NCBI GenBank assembly: GCA_004295565.1
Contig: AP019416.1
Location: forward strand, 992,001 to 1,056,000
Reading direction: 5' to 3'
DNA length: 64,000 bases
DNA from: Vreelandella olivaria
GTDB lineage: Bacteria > Pseudomonadota > Gammaproteobacteria > Pseudomonadales > Halomonadaceae
Under the pieces are notes generated by a model that saw only the letters and a program-made list of their open reading frames with translations, did not search any database and was not told the origin of the DNA. Both the position numbers and the translations under genes were made by a program. Shown one piece after another: positions 44,263 to 55,045 of the stretch; position 1 is the first letter of the stretch, and every line of letters starts with the position of its first letter.

Positions 44263-45366
44263 TTATGGGGTGAAGCGTGGGTCGGGTCGTGGCGCAGACC
44301 CAGGGTGCGGAGGCAGCGGAATCCAACTGCGCTCGTTAAAAAGTGTTCGCGTAGCTGCATGCCCAGCATGGCCCGCTTATGGGGGAAATCGAACGCCTTG
44401 ACATGGGCATAACCGCACTGGGCAGGTTGCGCAGCATCTTGGCGTTATCCACGCGGGGCTCGATCACCAAGCGCTGGGTGCGGCAGTCATCCAGAAACAG
44501 ATAGTGCGAGATGGAGGGCATCCAGGCAGCGACATAGGGTTGCCCACGAAAAGCGGCCTCGCCGATCAGCACGTGCCAGCCGCGATCAAAGTCATCGGCA
44601 GCGTAATAAGCGCCGATGCTATCCTCCTGGCCCAATAGGTCTCGAAGTAGCCGAAGGGTTCGCCGTCGATACAACCAATCAGCGGTACAACGCTGGGATT
44701 TTGCAACGTGCGCTCCAGCCGTTCGCGGTGCTGTTGCAAGTCACCCTGCTCTTCCCAGAAGTGGGCGACAACCGGGTCGTTCATCCAGCGGTTAAAGCGT
44801 TCAAGGTCAAGTTCCAGGTCAAGCACTCGGAAACTCAGGGTGGCATTCAGCCAGGCAATATGGCGCTGATAGACCGTGCCGCTGGGGCGCGGCGGGCGGC
44901 GTGGATGACGTTTTCCATTCTCCACGATCGGCTGCTGCGGATAGGGGGAAGAGGAGGTGAGCCAAAGCGTGGGCAACTGCCAAAACAGCTCCGCGTAGGC
45001 CCAGAGTTTGCCATGGGGATCTTTAACCGCGATTCCGTTGGCACACAGAGTGGGGTGTAAAACCGTGGGGAGCTGTAAACGAAGCACTACAGCCCCTGGG
45101 TGAAAGGCAAAAGCCCCTTCGATAGCCGCCAGTAACGCCTGAAGAGGGGGTGCTGAACGCTGTGACCACTGCAGCATCAAGGTGCTGTTATCGTCTACAA
45201 CCAGCCACTCAAGACGCTCTTGATGTCCTTCCACATAAAGTGTCTGCGTGGTTATCTCATAGGTAACTTGATAGAAGCACCCCTCAGGGCGTGAGAGTAG
45301 CGAGGCCTCCGTGTGGCTTGCAGAGGGTATGTGTACCTGTGGTTGTGCCTGGACAGAACTGGACAC
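44263..45366 (-). CDS. N-hydroxyornithine acetyltransferase (IucB/aerobactin-type GNAT)
   Basis: About 365 residues across shifts near 44655, 44425 and 44335. The C-terminal half carries the siderophore GNAT signature: FNRWMNDPVVAHFWEEQGDL, LIGCIDGEPFGYFETYW, then DRGWHVLIGEAAFRGQPYV, SHYLFLDDCRTQRLVIEPRVDNAKM. The N-terminal half is less conserved. IucB-type enzymes acylate the hydroxylamine made by ornithine or lysine N-hydroxylases, so N5-acetyl-N5-hydroxyornithine is the expected product. It starts at ATG 45366 with a TAAAC-N16-CGT box upstream. The end at 44263 assumes the last shift is corrected; otherwise the frame runs into the hydroxylase gene. No copy exists beside hydroxylase copy 1. 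Confidence 0.82.
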
Positions 45367-45468
45367 CGCTAAGCTCCTATCAATAAGAACGAGTCAAAGA
45401 AACGAATAAAAAAACAGCAAAAAAATCACCCCATCGGAGGGCGGTCTTACTGACTTCATTATCTAAGG

Positions 45469-45518
45469 ACGAATGAGAATGAGGCTTGTTTACATAAATA
45501 TTGGTTAACTTTTTGCGT
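45469..45518. promoter_or_regulatory. Back-to-back iron-starvation boxes, copy 2
   Basis: Plus strand: TAAAT (45495-45499), 16 bases, CGT (45516-45518), toward the exporter. Minus strand: TAAAC (45492-45488), 16 bases, CGT (45471-45469), toward the acetyltransferase and hydroxylase. Both match the PvdS box in layout, the minus one with a single mismatch. Confidence 0.65.
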
Positions 45519-45570
45519 GCGCGGTTCGTCATTAGAGATAGGTGTCGGTTTTCAATCGCTTTCCAACGAG

Positions 45571-47221
45571 GTGAATGTGCTTTCCTATCTGATTCGTCGA
45601 ACCCGCGGGTTGATGACCGCTGCTGCGCTGGCCAGTATTCTCTCGGGGCTTTTCAGCGTGCTGCTAATTGCCCAAATCAATGTGGCGTTAACCAGCGATG
45701 CCGCTAGTCGCGCTAGTGCTGCCTGGGCCTTTGCGGGCATTGCCGTGACGCTAATGCTCTGTCGGATGGTGTCGACGGCGCTGTTTGAGCGGTTGGGGCA
45801 GCGTGCGCTGGCCGAGTTACGCAGTTTTGTCGCCCATTGTGTGGCTGAGACCCCCTTTGCTCACTTCGAGCGTGTGGGCAGTGCGCGGATCCAGTCGGCG
45901 CTCACCGAACACAGCAATAACGTGGCGGTATTGTTCGTTAGCTTGCCGGTGATTTTGACCAATACGGTCATCGTGGTGGGGTGCTTGGGCTACCTGGCGA
46001 TGCTCTCATGGCAGGTGTTCTTATTTGCTTTAGGGGTGATTGGGCTGGGTGCTGTCGGTTATCACCTGGTGCATTTACGCGCTATTCACTACCTCCAGAG
46101 TGCGTCGTCAGAGCAGGATCGCCTGTTTGGTCATTTCCGCGCACTGACCGATGGGGCAAAAGAGCTGCGCCTGCACCAGCGCAAGAGCCGGGTCTTTATG
46201 GATCATATACTCGGGGAGTCGGTTGAAGGCGTGCGGCGGCTGCGTACCTATGGCATGTCGCTGTTCGTGATCTCGACCAGTTGGGGCAGTTCCTGATGTA
46301 CGCCTTTATTGGCTTGGTGCTGTTTGTATTGGCAGGCGATGGGCCTAATCAAACCCAGGTAATGACCGGTTTTGCCCTGGTGTTTGTGTTTATGGTGACG
46401 CCCTTGGAAGGGTTGCTGATCAATATTCCGCGGATCAATATGGCGCGGGTAGCCGCTAGCCGAATTGACGACATTACCCGCGAGATGCCTCATGGGCAGG
46501 AGCGGCAGGCGTCACCTCAGATGCCTGATTTTCAACGTCTTGAATTGCGCGACGTCACCCATCAGTACTACCACGAGCAGAGCGATGACTTCTTTGAGTT
46601 GGGGCCGATTAATCTGAGTTTTACGCCGGGGGAAGTGGTGTTTCTGGTGGGGGCAACGGTAGCGGCAAGACCACGCTGGCCAAAGTGGTAGTGGGGCTTT
46701 ACCCACCGGAGGGTGGCGAGGTGTTGCTCAATGGCGAACCTGTCGAGGCGGATGGCTGGGATGCTTACCGGCAGCTCTTCTCGGTGGTGTTCTCGGACTT
46801 CCATCTTTTCGAGCGTCTGTTGGAAGCGCCGCGGGAAGACCTCGACGAAGAGGGCAACCGTCTGCTGGCCAAGTTGCATTTGCAGCACAAGGTGCGCGTT
46901 GAGAACGGTGCGTTCACTACCCAGGCACTCTCCCAGGGCCAGCGTAAGCGCTTGGCACTGGTAGTGGCCTACCTTGAAGATCGCCCGTTTTTGGTGTTTG
47001 ACGAGTGGGCGGCGGATCAGGATCCGTTATTCAAGGAGGTGTTCTACTGCGAGGTATTGCCCGAGCTAAAACGCATGGGCAAAGCGGTGCTGGTGATTAC
47101 CCACGATGACCGCTATTTCCACCTCGCAGATCGATTGGTGCGGCTAGAGAGTGGCAAGCTGTTGGCGACAGAACTGTCGGCGGGCGCTGAGGTGGAGGTG
47201 GCACCCTCAGTGGCCACTTGA
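45571..47221 (+). CDS. Cyclic-peptide/siderophore ABC exporter (PvdE/SyrD family)
   Basis: A half-transporter of about 550 residues with an N-terminal membrane domain (hydrophobic segments from VLSYLIRRTRGLMTAAALAS through LTNTVIVVGCLGYLAMLSW) and a C-terminal ATPase: Walker A region VVFLVGG-NGSGKT (read across a shift near 46652 in a run of G), signature [11 protein letters not shown], Walker [14 protein letters not shown] and switch VLVITHDDRYFH. Another shift lies near 46270. DEWAADQDP is characteristic of the PvdE/SyrD group. The start is GTG 45571 or 45577, just after an ACGAG ribosome-site-like sequence. In pyoverdine producers PvdE moves the precursor into the periplasm; the same job is likely here. 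It converges with cytochrome b561, overlapping by 15 bases. Confidence 0.85.
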
Positions 47222-47830
47222 CACCATACGCGCCAATACCTTGTCCTTGAGCCAGAAGCGGTGAATCAACGCCATCGCAATATGGCCGATGACTAATCCA
47301 CATAGTAGCCACGAGAGTGGGCCGTGAAGAAGGTCGGCGGGGACGATCATCCAGGTGATGTCGCGTTCGGCTTCGGGCACTAGCTCTATGCCATAAAAGC
47401 GCAGCGCCCCGCCACGGCCGTATTGGCGCAAAATGGCGAAAGCAGGCAGCCACAGCAGGAGCGCATAAAAAGTGATATGTACAAGGCGCGCTATGCGGCC
47501 ACCCCATCCGAGCGGCTGCGGAGGACGCTGCTTGCGGTTGACCCATGCCCAACTAAGGCGCGCCAGCGTCACGATCAGAATCAGAAACCCTAACGAGCCA
47601 TGAGGCCCAATGCTCGCCAACAACAGCGTGATAGCGTTTTCGCCCATTCCCCGCCAAGCCAGCAACACAGTAAATTGCAGTGTGACCAGTGCGGCGGTCA
47701 GCCAGTGCAGCGTACGACTTATGCGCCCGTAGTGGCTGGTGCTGTCTCGCCAGCCAATAGGCGTTTGTTGAGCTGGCTTGCTTATATGATTACTGTTTAA
47801 CGCCGTGCTGTTTGCTGCTTCTTTAGCCAT
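47207..47830 (-). CDS. Cytochrome b561 family membrane protein
   Basis: An intact 207-residue protein with four hydrophobic segments and conserved histidines (RTLHWLTAALVTLQF, IGPHGSLGFLILI, HITFYALLLWLP, LHGPLSWLLCGLVIGHIAMALIHRF), as in dihaem prokaryotic b561 proteins. It overlaps the end of the siderophore-interacting protein gene upstream (ATGGCTAA), so the two are translationally coupled. That suggests electron transfer connected with ferric-siderophore reduction at the inner membrane, an inference from context. Confidence 0.85.
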   Translation of the reverse strand: MAKEAANSTALNSNHISKPAQQTPIGWRDSTSHYGRISRTLHWLTAALVTLQFTVLLAWRGMGENAITLLLASIGPHGSLGFLILIVTLARLSWAWVNRKQRPPQPLGWGGRIARLVHITFYALLLWLPAFAILRQYGRGGALRFYGIELVPEAERDITWMIVPADLLHGPLSWLLCGLVIGHIAMALIHRFWLKDKVLARMVSSGH

Positions 47831-48766
47831 TAGATTTACCCTGGCGCCAGTAGCCCATGCTGGTGACGTACTGTTTGGGGAGACCGCACTCGTTAACCAA
47901 GTAGCGGCGCAGCTTCATGGCGACCTTGGTTTCAGCGGCGATCCAGGCGTAGAAGGGCGCGCTGTCGTCCAGAGTGGCGGGTTCCCAGAGTGGGCCGTCC
48001 TCATCGTCGCTTTCGTCGTTGGTCGTGGCGCTGGTAGTGGTATTAGCAGGCACGCCGCCTAGCGCTTGAATTTCCTTATGCAAATCAATATCGCGCACTG
48101 CTCTCATCAACAGCTCACCGTGCTGGCAGCCGGGTTCAGCATCACGGGTCAGCCAGTGCAGCTTAGCGGCTTGGGGCAGCAGCTGAACGTCGTCACTGCG
48201 GGGCACTTCGAACAGCGCTTCGACCCTGGGTTTGAGCGGCAGGTCATCAAGGGTTTCAAGAATGCCTGCGGCGGCGGGGAGGGCGGTTTCATCGGCGATG
48301 ATCAGAATACGGCGCACGTCTTGGGGGGCTTCCACTCGTAACCCAGCTTTGGGCCTTCGGCATTGGCGTCGGGGGCTGTCATGGCCAGGCGGTCGCCGGG
48401 GCGGGCGTGCATTGCCCAACGCGAGGCGGGGCCATTGTCGCCGTGGAGCACAAATTCAACGTCTACCTCGGCCTTCTCCGGCCGCAGGGCGCGAATGGTA
48501 TAGGTGCGCGCAGAGGGCCGCTGGGCATCTGGTAGTGCGCGATAGGCGCCGTACCAGTCGTGCTCTTCCAGCTTGGCGATCTCAAACAGCGGGTCGAGGC
48601 TGCCACCGCCTTCGGGAAAGAACAGTTTGACCCGCTGATCCGGGGCGTAGGTCGCCATGTGGCCAACGTCTGGACCGGTAAAGGTAAACCTGACAAGCGA
48701 AGCGCTGACCTGGGTGCGCCGGGCGAGGGTAATATCGAAAAGCTGGTAGTTATGTTTGGCTGCCAT
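47823..48766 (-). CDS. Siderophore-interacting protein (ferric-siderophore reductase, ViuB/YqjH type)
   Basis: About 315 residues across one shift near 48325 (a run of C). The N-terminal FAD-binding domain shows RVKLFFPEGG and ARTYTIRALRPEKAEVDVEFVLHGDNGPASRWAM. The C-terminal domain shows ILIIADETALPAAAGILETL and ends FYAWIAAETKVAMKLRRYL ... GYWRQG, the SIP family tail. These cytoplasmic enzymes reduce ferric siderophores to release iron. An acidic insertion (NDESDDEDGP) precedes the tail. A strong Fur-like box lies 50-66 bases upstream, shared with the divergent permease gene. Confidence 0.9.
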
Positions 48767-48815
48767 GGTGGTGTCTCCTTTACTTGTGCATAAATCAAGG
48801 AGTCAATTGTAGTGC

Positions 48816-48832
48816 TAATTATTATCATTTAG
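48816..48832. promoter_or_regulatory. Fur box in the reductase/permease divergent region
   Basis: TAATTATTATCATTTAG (complement CTAAATGATAATAATTA) is the best Fur-like match in the window. It sits in the 185-base gap between the divergent siderophore-interacting protein and FhuB genes. Confidence 0.7.
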
Positions 48833-48951
48833 AATCGTTGTCAATAATTTAATCATTAACCTCTAGAAAACAGTAAGGCTAAGACAATGATTCTGCTGCC
48901 TATCACGTCCCGCTTGGCGAACGGCACGGCCACCACAAAAGGGGGCCCGCT

Positions 48952-50948
48952 ATGCTAGGTGCCGCGCAAGTTGCTCAACGAGTGGGAGGCATGTCGCCTG
49001 CGAAAGCCTGCCTATTGCTTAGCCTGCCGATGGTGGTGCTATTTTGGATTGGCCTAGAGGGCCAAGGCGGTTTTGCGCTGGGCTTGCAGGCGTTAGTGGC
49101 GCCTTCCTTTGAGAACGTTGACGAGCTACTGCTCTACTACGCCTGGTGGCCGCGCCTCTCAATCGCGCTGCTGGCCGGGGGCGGTTTGGGGCTGGCGGGT
49201 GCTCATGCAGCAGGTGCTGCGTAACCCCTTGGCGTCGCCCACCACTCTGGGGGTGGCGTCGGGCGCTAATTTGGCGTTGATGACTGCCACTTTGCTGGCG
49301 CCAGGGCTGCTTGTGGTTGGGCGCGAATGGGTGGCCTTGTTGGGCGGCGCGCTGGCGGTGGGGCTGGTTTTCCTGCTCTCCTGGCGGCGCGGTTTGGCCC
49401 CTATTGTGGTAGTGCTGTCGGGTCTGGTGGTCAATTTGTATTTGGGGCGCTCTCCACTGCGTTGTTGCTGTTTAACCACGAGGCGCTCTCCGGGTTGCTA
49501 ATTTGGGGCGCGGGCTCGCTGGCGCAAAATGGCTGGGATGGCGTGGCTATTCTCTGGCCACGACTGGCGGTTAGCTGCGTAGCAGCGTGGTTTTTGCTGC
49601 GCCCCTTGGCGGTGTTGGAACTGGACGATGCCAGCGCGAAGAGCCTGGGGTATCGCTGACCTATTTACGCTTTGCGGGCATGGGGCTGGCGGTGTTTATT
49701 ACCGGCAGCATTGTCAGCGTGGTGGGCATCATCGGCTTTATCGGCCTGGCCGCACCTAACATTGTGCGTATGGCCGGGGCGCGCCGGTTGGGCCCACGGC
49801 TAATCTGGTCGACGCTATTAGGGGCCGTGCTGCTGGCCACCACGGATCTGCTGCTGCAGCAGTTCGGCGGCATGGTAGCGGCCTTTATCCCTACCGGGGC
49901 GATTACCGGTGCCTTAGGGGCGCCACTGTTAATGTGGCTGATTCCGCGCCTTAAACTGCAGGGCGACCAGCCGCCTAAAGGAGCGGGCGTTTTCGCCCAT
50001 CGTCACCCGACGCCTTCTCGGTTAGCGGCTGGACTAATCCTCGCGCTACTGGGTGCCACGCTGCTTGGGTTGCTCGTTGGCCAAGGTGTCGATGGCTGGT
50101 ACTTGCTGTCGCCGGATAACTGGAACGTGATGCAGTGGCGAATGCCGCGAGTGATGGCGGCCGCCGCCAGCGGGTTAATGCTGGCGATTGCCGGGACGAT
50201 TCTCCAGCGTCTTTCCGCCAACCCCATGGCCAGCCCCGAAGTGCTGGGTATTAGCGGTGGCTGTGCCATTGCGCTGATTTTGGGGATTTTCCTGCTGCCC
50301 GCGCCGACCAACGCGATGCTAATCGGGGTCGGTACCCTGGGGGCTTTCGCGACGTTAGTGGTGCTAGTGGGCATCAACCGCAAGAGCGGTTATCTCCCCG
50401 AGCGCTTACTGCTCACCGGGGTGGCGGTCAGTGCGCTGTTTGACGCCGTGCGCAGCGTAATGCTGGCGGGCGGCGACCCCCGCGGCCAGCAGGTGATCGC
50501 CTGGCTGGCGGGGTCTACCTATTACGTGGATATCACCAACGCCGTGGTGGTCGGGGGCATTGCTGCGGTATTGGCATTGATCACGCTACCCTTTACCCGC
50601 TGGCTGGATATCTTGCCCTTAGGCGCACCGACGGCCAAGGCGCTTGGGGTGACCCTTAACCGTGCCCGTTTAGCGCTGCTACTGCTCGTTGCACTGCTCA
50701 CCGCCTGTGCCACCCTAGTGGTGGGGCCGCTGTCGTTTATTGGCCTGCTGGCTCCCCATATGGCGCGCTTGGTGGGCTTCTCACGCGCAGGGCAGCACCT
50801 GCTGGGGGCGGCATTGATCGGCATGCTGCTGATGGTGCTGGCGGACTGGGTCGGCCGTCAGATTATTTTCCCTTATGAGATACCAGCGGGCTTGGTCGCC
50901 TCTTTGATTGGCGGCGCTTACTTTATGTGGGGGCTGCGGCGGTTGTAG
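48952..50948 (+). CDS. fhuB: Ferric-siderophore ABC permease, double-length FhuB type
   Basis: About 665 residues across shifts near 49200, 49445 and 49650. Two tandem FecCD-type permease halves are visible. The first has [39 protein letters not shown] and [17 protein letters not shown]. The second has [38 protein letters not shown] and [17 protein letters not shown]. Only FhuB-type permeases carry both halves in one chain. The start at ATG 48952 is provisional: an upstream ATG at 48888 would join if the GGGGG run before the start is one base short. No FhuC ATPase gene lies in the window, so the ATPase must be encoded elsewhere. The two binding proteins here are its likely partners. Confidence 0.88.
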
Positions 50949-51013
50949 TCATCTTTGCTTTTAGCACGCGCTTTTAGCATTCAGCGAAAACAAGATGCCG
51001 GGGAGTTGTGGTC

Positions 51014-52670
51014 ATGGAGCTGTTAAGGATTGTATGGCGTGATTACCGCTGGCCTTTTGTGGCCGTAGTGCTGCTTAGCCTGGCAAGCGCTGGCTTGGGC
51101 ATCGGTGTTATCGCCTTTATCAATCAACGGCTGCTGGGCACCTTCACCGATCCCTGGCGCATCCTGCCCGAATTCCTGGGGCTGATAGCGCTGCTACTGG
51201 TTATTACCCTGACATCACAGTTGGCGCTGACCACCCTGGGCCACCATTTCGTCTATCGGCTGCGGGGCAGTTGATCAAGCGAATTCTGGATACCAATATC
51301 GAACGCGCTGAACAGATTGGCAGTGCGCGTTTGTTGGCGAGTCTCTCCACCGATGTGAGTTCAGTGACCGTTGCGTTTATACGCTTGCCGGAACTGGTGC
51401 AGGGCGGGGTGCTGACGGTAGGCGCCACGCTTTACTTGGCGTGGCTTTCGCCTGCCATGCTGGGTGTCACTGCGCTTTGGGTGATCGTGACTATTTTAAT
51501 TGGCATACGCTTGGTGGCTCGGGTCTATGGGCATATGGCCAAGCTGCGCGAAATACAGGATCGTCTCTACGCGGATTATCAGTCGGTGATCGAGGGGCGC
51601 AAAGAGCTGGCGCTCAACCGTGACCGCGCCGAATGGCTGTATCGCGATGTCTATACGCCTAACGCAAAGGATTGTCGGCGTCATTTTATTCTTGGCGATA
51701 CCTATCATCTGAGCGCGGTGAACTGGTTCAATATTATGATGCTGGGCGCCATCGGTGTGGCGTTCTTTTGGCTAACGGCCTGGGCTGGGCGTCTGTGCAG
51801 GTAGCCACGACGTTCTCCCTCACGCTGCTGTTTCTGCGTGCGCCGCTGATGCAGGCGATAGGCGCCTTTCCGACGTTGATTAATGCCCGGGTGGCATTCG
51901 AAAAGATCAGCAGTTTAGACCTGGCCGCACATCGTGAGGCATTCGGGCACTCTGCATTGCGCCATAATTGGCAGGCGCTGACCCTGGAGCAGGTCAGCTA
52001 TCGCTACCCGGATGAAGAGTCGCGGCCGGGCTTTGCTATTGGCCCAATCGATCTAACCCTAAAGCGCGGCGAGGTGGTGTTTCTGATTGGCGGCAACGGC
52101 AGTGGCAAATCGACCCTGGCGAGACTGCTCACCGGGCTTTACCAGCCGCAAAGCGGCTGCGTACGGGTCGATGGCATGCCGCTACGGGAAGAGGACTGGA
52201 CACGCTATCGCCAACACTTCTCAGCGATTTATACCGACCTGCATCTATTTGACCGATTGATGGGCCCCGCAGGCGAGTCACCCGACCCGGCGCTAATGGA
52301 AGAGTGGCTGGCCGCACTGGGCATGCAGAGCAAGCTCGACTTCGACGGTGATCGCATCACTAACACCAACCTCTCCCAGGGCCAGCGCAAGCGCCTGGCG
52401 ATGCTGTTGGCGGTGGCCGAGCAGCGCGACCTGTTGCTGCTGGACGAGTGGGCCGCTGACCAGGATCCTCAGTTCCGCCGGGTCTTTTACCGCGAGCTCT
52501 TGCCGCAGTTGCGAGCACTGGGCAAGACGCTGGTGGTGATCAGCCACGACGACCACTACTTCGACCAGGCCGACCGGCTACTGGAAATGCGCGGCGGGCA
52601 GCTAGTTGAACTCACTGGTGAGCAGCGGGAAGCCGCCAGCCGCGATGCGGTGGCTAGGGTAAGTGGGTAA
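51014..52670 (+). CDS. Second SyrD/YojI-type ABC exporter
   Basis: A half-transporter of about 550 residues across shifts near 51268 and 51790. Membrane domain from [20 protein letters not shown]; ATPase with perfect Walker [10 protein letters not shown], signature [11 protein letters not shown], Walker [14 protein letters not shown] and switch [13 protein letters not shown] 51014 follows GGGGAG by 9 bases. It lies 66 bases after the FhuB gene, same strand, and is probably co-transcribed. It is a relative of the exporter at 45571 (same DEWAADQDP) but clearly diverged, so it is not part of the recent duplication. It could export the siderophore, a recycled form, or another peptide. Confidence 0.85.
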
Positions 52671-52902
52671 TTAATTGATTAACACGGGTGTTTGGGCATA
52701 GCCAGTTGTAAGACCTTTGCTTCGTCGAGGGGCTCGTTGAGCGAACACACCAGGGTGATTACCGATCTTAGCATTCGACACTATTTTTAAATTTTAGCTA
52801 TAAGGAAAGCTAATGGCCCATTAGTAGTATGATTTTTAGTTATCTAAGTTCCCCGTTACTTTAGCGTCACGGTTGGTTAAAGCGACACTTGGGGACAAAG
52901 CA

Positions 52903-53508
52903 ATGTGGGAGAGTTATATCACCGGGCTGGTGGTGTTCGGCGGCATTATCATGGCGATTGGGGCGCAGAACGCCTACATTCTGGGGTTGGCGATTCGCCG
53001 CGAGTACCACTGGTGGTCGGCGGGGCTTTGCATAAGCGCGGATATTATTCTGCTCACGGCGGGTATGTTTGGTGTGAGCGCCTTTCTGCTGACGATGCCC
53101 AGCGCTATGGACGTCATGCGCTGGGTGGGTGTGGTGTTCTTAAGCTGGCTAGCGGCGCAGGCGTTGTTTAGAGCCGTTAGCGGGCGGCAGGGGTTAAGCG
53201 CTGAAGCGGGCAAGGCGCGTAGTTTAACCAAAGTGATTTTGGCCACCCTTGCCGTCACCGTGCTCAATCCTCAGGTGTATCTGGATACGCTGCTGCTGAT
53301 ACCTGCCATTGGCGCTCAGCAGGAGAGCGCCGGTGTGTTTGTGGCAGGGGCTTCTACCGCCTCCATACTCTGGTTTAGCCTGCTGGCATGGGGTGGTGCC
53401 GCGCTCTCGCCTTGGCTTTCAAAACCTATCGCGTGGCGCACTATCGATGGCCTGATTGGCTTGATGATGGCGGGCATCGCCATTCATCTCGCCTTTAATG
53501 CCGGCTGA
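52903..53508 (+). CDS. LysE/ArgO-family amino-acid exporter
   Basis: An intact protein of about 200 residues. Start ATG 52903 with GGGGA 8 bases upstream gives MWESYITGLVVFGGIIMAIG. The family motif GAQNAYILGLAIRREY follows the first helix, and further hydrophobic helices include VILATLAVTVLNPQVYLDTLLLI. These proteins export basic amino acids such as lysine and arginine. No frameshift. A 232-base gap precedes it, with no gene visible. Its position between the iron and uronate loci does not tie it to either; ornithine-related export is only speculation. Confidence 0.85.
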   Translation: MWESYITGLVVFGGIIMAIGAQNAYILGLAIRREYHWWSAGLCISADIILLTAGMFGVSAFLLTMPSAMDVMRWVGVVFLSWLAAQALFRAVSGRQGLSAEAGKARSLTKVILATLAVTVLNPQVYLDTLLLIPAIGAQQESAGVFVAGASTASILWFSLLAWGGAALSPWLSKPIAWRTIDGLIGLMMAGIAIHLAFNAG

Positions 53509-53562
53509 AATAGCTCTCTATTACCGCGACGGTCGTATCGATACACGCATCTTCTTAGACCT

Positions 53563-54971
53563 TTACTCCGTGAACCAGCGGCGGGCGTTGTGGTAACAGA
53601 TATCCGCAATGATCTCATCAAGCAGTTTGTGGTCATTCGGTGCTAGCCCCTCAGCAACCCAGCGCCCGACGATACGGCATAGCAGCCTTCTGAAATACTC
53701 ATGGCGGGGAAAGGACAAAAGGAGCGGCTGTCCGTTAGCATGCCGGTGAAGGTCGACAATAAACCCATTTGCGCCAGGTGGTTCATCTGGTTTTCCATGC
53801 CGTCAAGCTGGTCATTGAACCACCATGCCGTCCCCGCCTGTACCTTGCCTGCTATGCCACCGCTTTGAAAGTTACCCGCCGTGGTGACGATGATGGGGTT
53901 TTTACTGGGATCCAGCGCATAAAGGATGGTGCGCGGCAGCTCATTGGTGCTATCCATGCGATCCAGCAATTTGTTTAACGGCTCGGCAATGGGCTTATCT
54001 TGAATGGAATCAGCCCCTGAGTCGCTGCCAGCTGAGCGGAATATTTGCGTACTGTTATTGCGCAGCGGCCCGATGTGCAACTGCATAACAAGGTCTGCTC
54101 GGGAGTATGCGCGGCCTAGTTCTACCAAGACGGCCATACGGAAGCTCTCGGCTTCGTTTGGCGCTAAGGCTTTGCCCTGGCGGCCTTTTTCCAAAATGGC
54201 ATCAAGCTGGCTAGCGCTTAGCTCATCGGCCTGTTCTAGCTGCCCAATACCGTGGTCGGCGGCACGGCAGCCGTTGGCAATGAAGTACTCCAGGCGATCC
54301 GTGAGTGCGCTTACCAGATGCTCGAAGGTGCTGATGGCTTGTCCGGTCAAGGTCTCCAGCTTTTCAAGGTAGGCGCTGAATCCCAAACCTTCGATGGCCA
54401 GCGCACGATCCGGGCGAAACGTAGGCACCATGGTAAGCCCGCCTTTGTGTGGCGAGGCAGCAAAGGCTTGGTGGTGCTCAAGGCTGTCGAGGGGATCATC
54501 GGTGGTGCCAATGAGTTCGACCTTCATTTTCTTTAGCAAGCCCTGGGCGCGGAACTCAGGCTGGCTCAGCATTGCTTGCGTGGTTTGCCAAATCTCCTCT
54601 GCGCTGTCGCCGTTGATCAACTTGCCCTCATCACCAAAGTAGCGCCACAGTTCGAGATGGCTCCAGTGGTGCATGGGGTTGCCAATTGCCTTAGGCAGAA
54701 TCTGGGCAAACGCCTGAAATTTCTCTTTGTCTGTTGCGCTACCGGTAATGTGAGATTCAGGGACGCCCGCCCAGCGCATGACACGCCACTTGTAATGGTC
54801 ATGGCTCAGCCATAGGTCGCCCAGGTTGTCCCAGCTGCGATTGTTAGCCACTTCTTCGGGCGGAAGATGGTTGTGGTAGTCAATAATCGGCAAGTCCGCG
54901 GCCACATCATGGTAGAGGCGACGTGCTGTTTCTGTATCCAGCAAGAAATCAGTGTGTAGGTAGTTATTCAT
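53563..54971 (-). CDS. uxaC: Uronate isomerase
   Basis: About 469 residues, the usual size, across one shift near 53718. It interconverts D-glucuronate/D-fructuronate and D-galacturonate/D-tagaturonate. Signatures: N-terminal metal site in IIDYHNHLPPEEVANNRSW, then DLWLSHDHYKWRVMRWAGVPE, VELIGTTDDPLDSLEHHQ, and the late region MENQMNHLAQMGLLSTFTGMLTDSR. After correction the C-terminus is FLSFPRHEYFRRLLCRIVGRW ending ARRWFTE. It is the last gene of the minus-strand operon, 75 bases after the GH31 gene. It supplies the first cytoplasmic step of uronate catabolism, matching uxuA on the other strand. Confidence 0.93.
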
Positions 54972-55045
54972 AGAAAAGCCTTCTGGTTTAACGTTTCAGC
55001 AATAGCGGCTCGTGCAAAAGCGCCAAAGTAATGTGTTATCACTGC

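Noticed and set aside
53509-53562. Bidirectional terminator between LysE and uronate isomerase genes
   Set aside because: No convincing stem with a T-run was visible.
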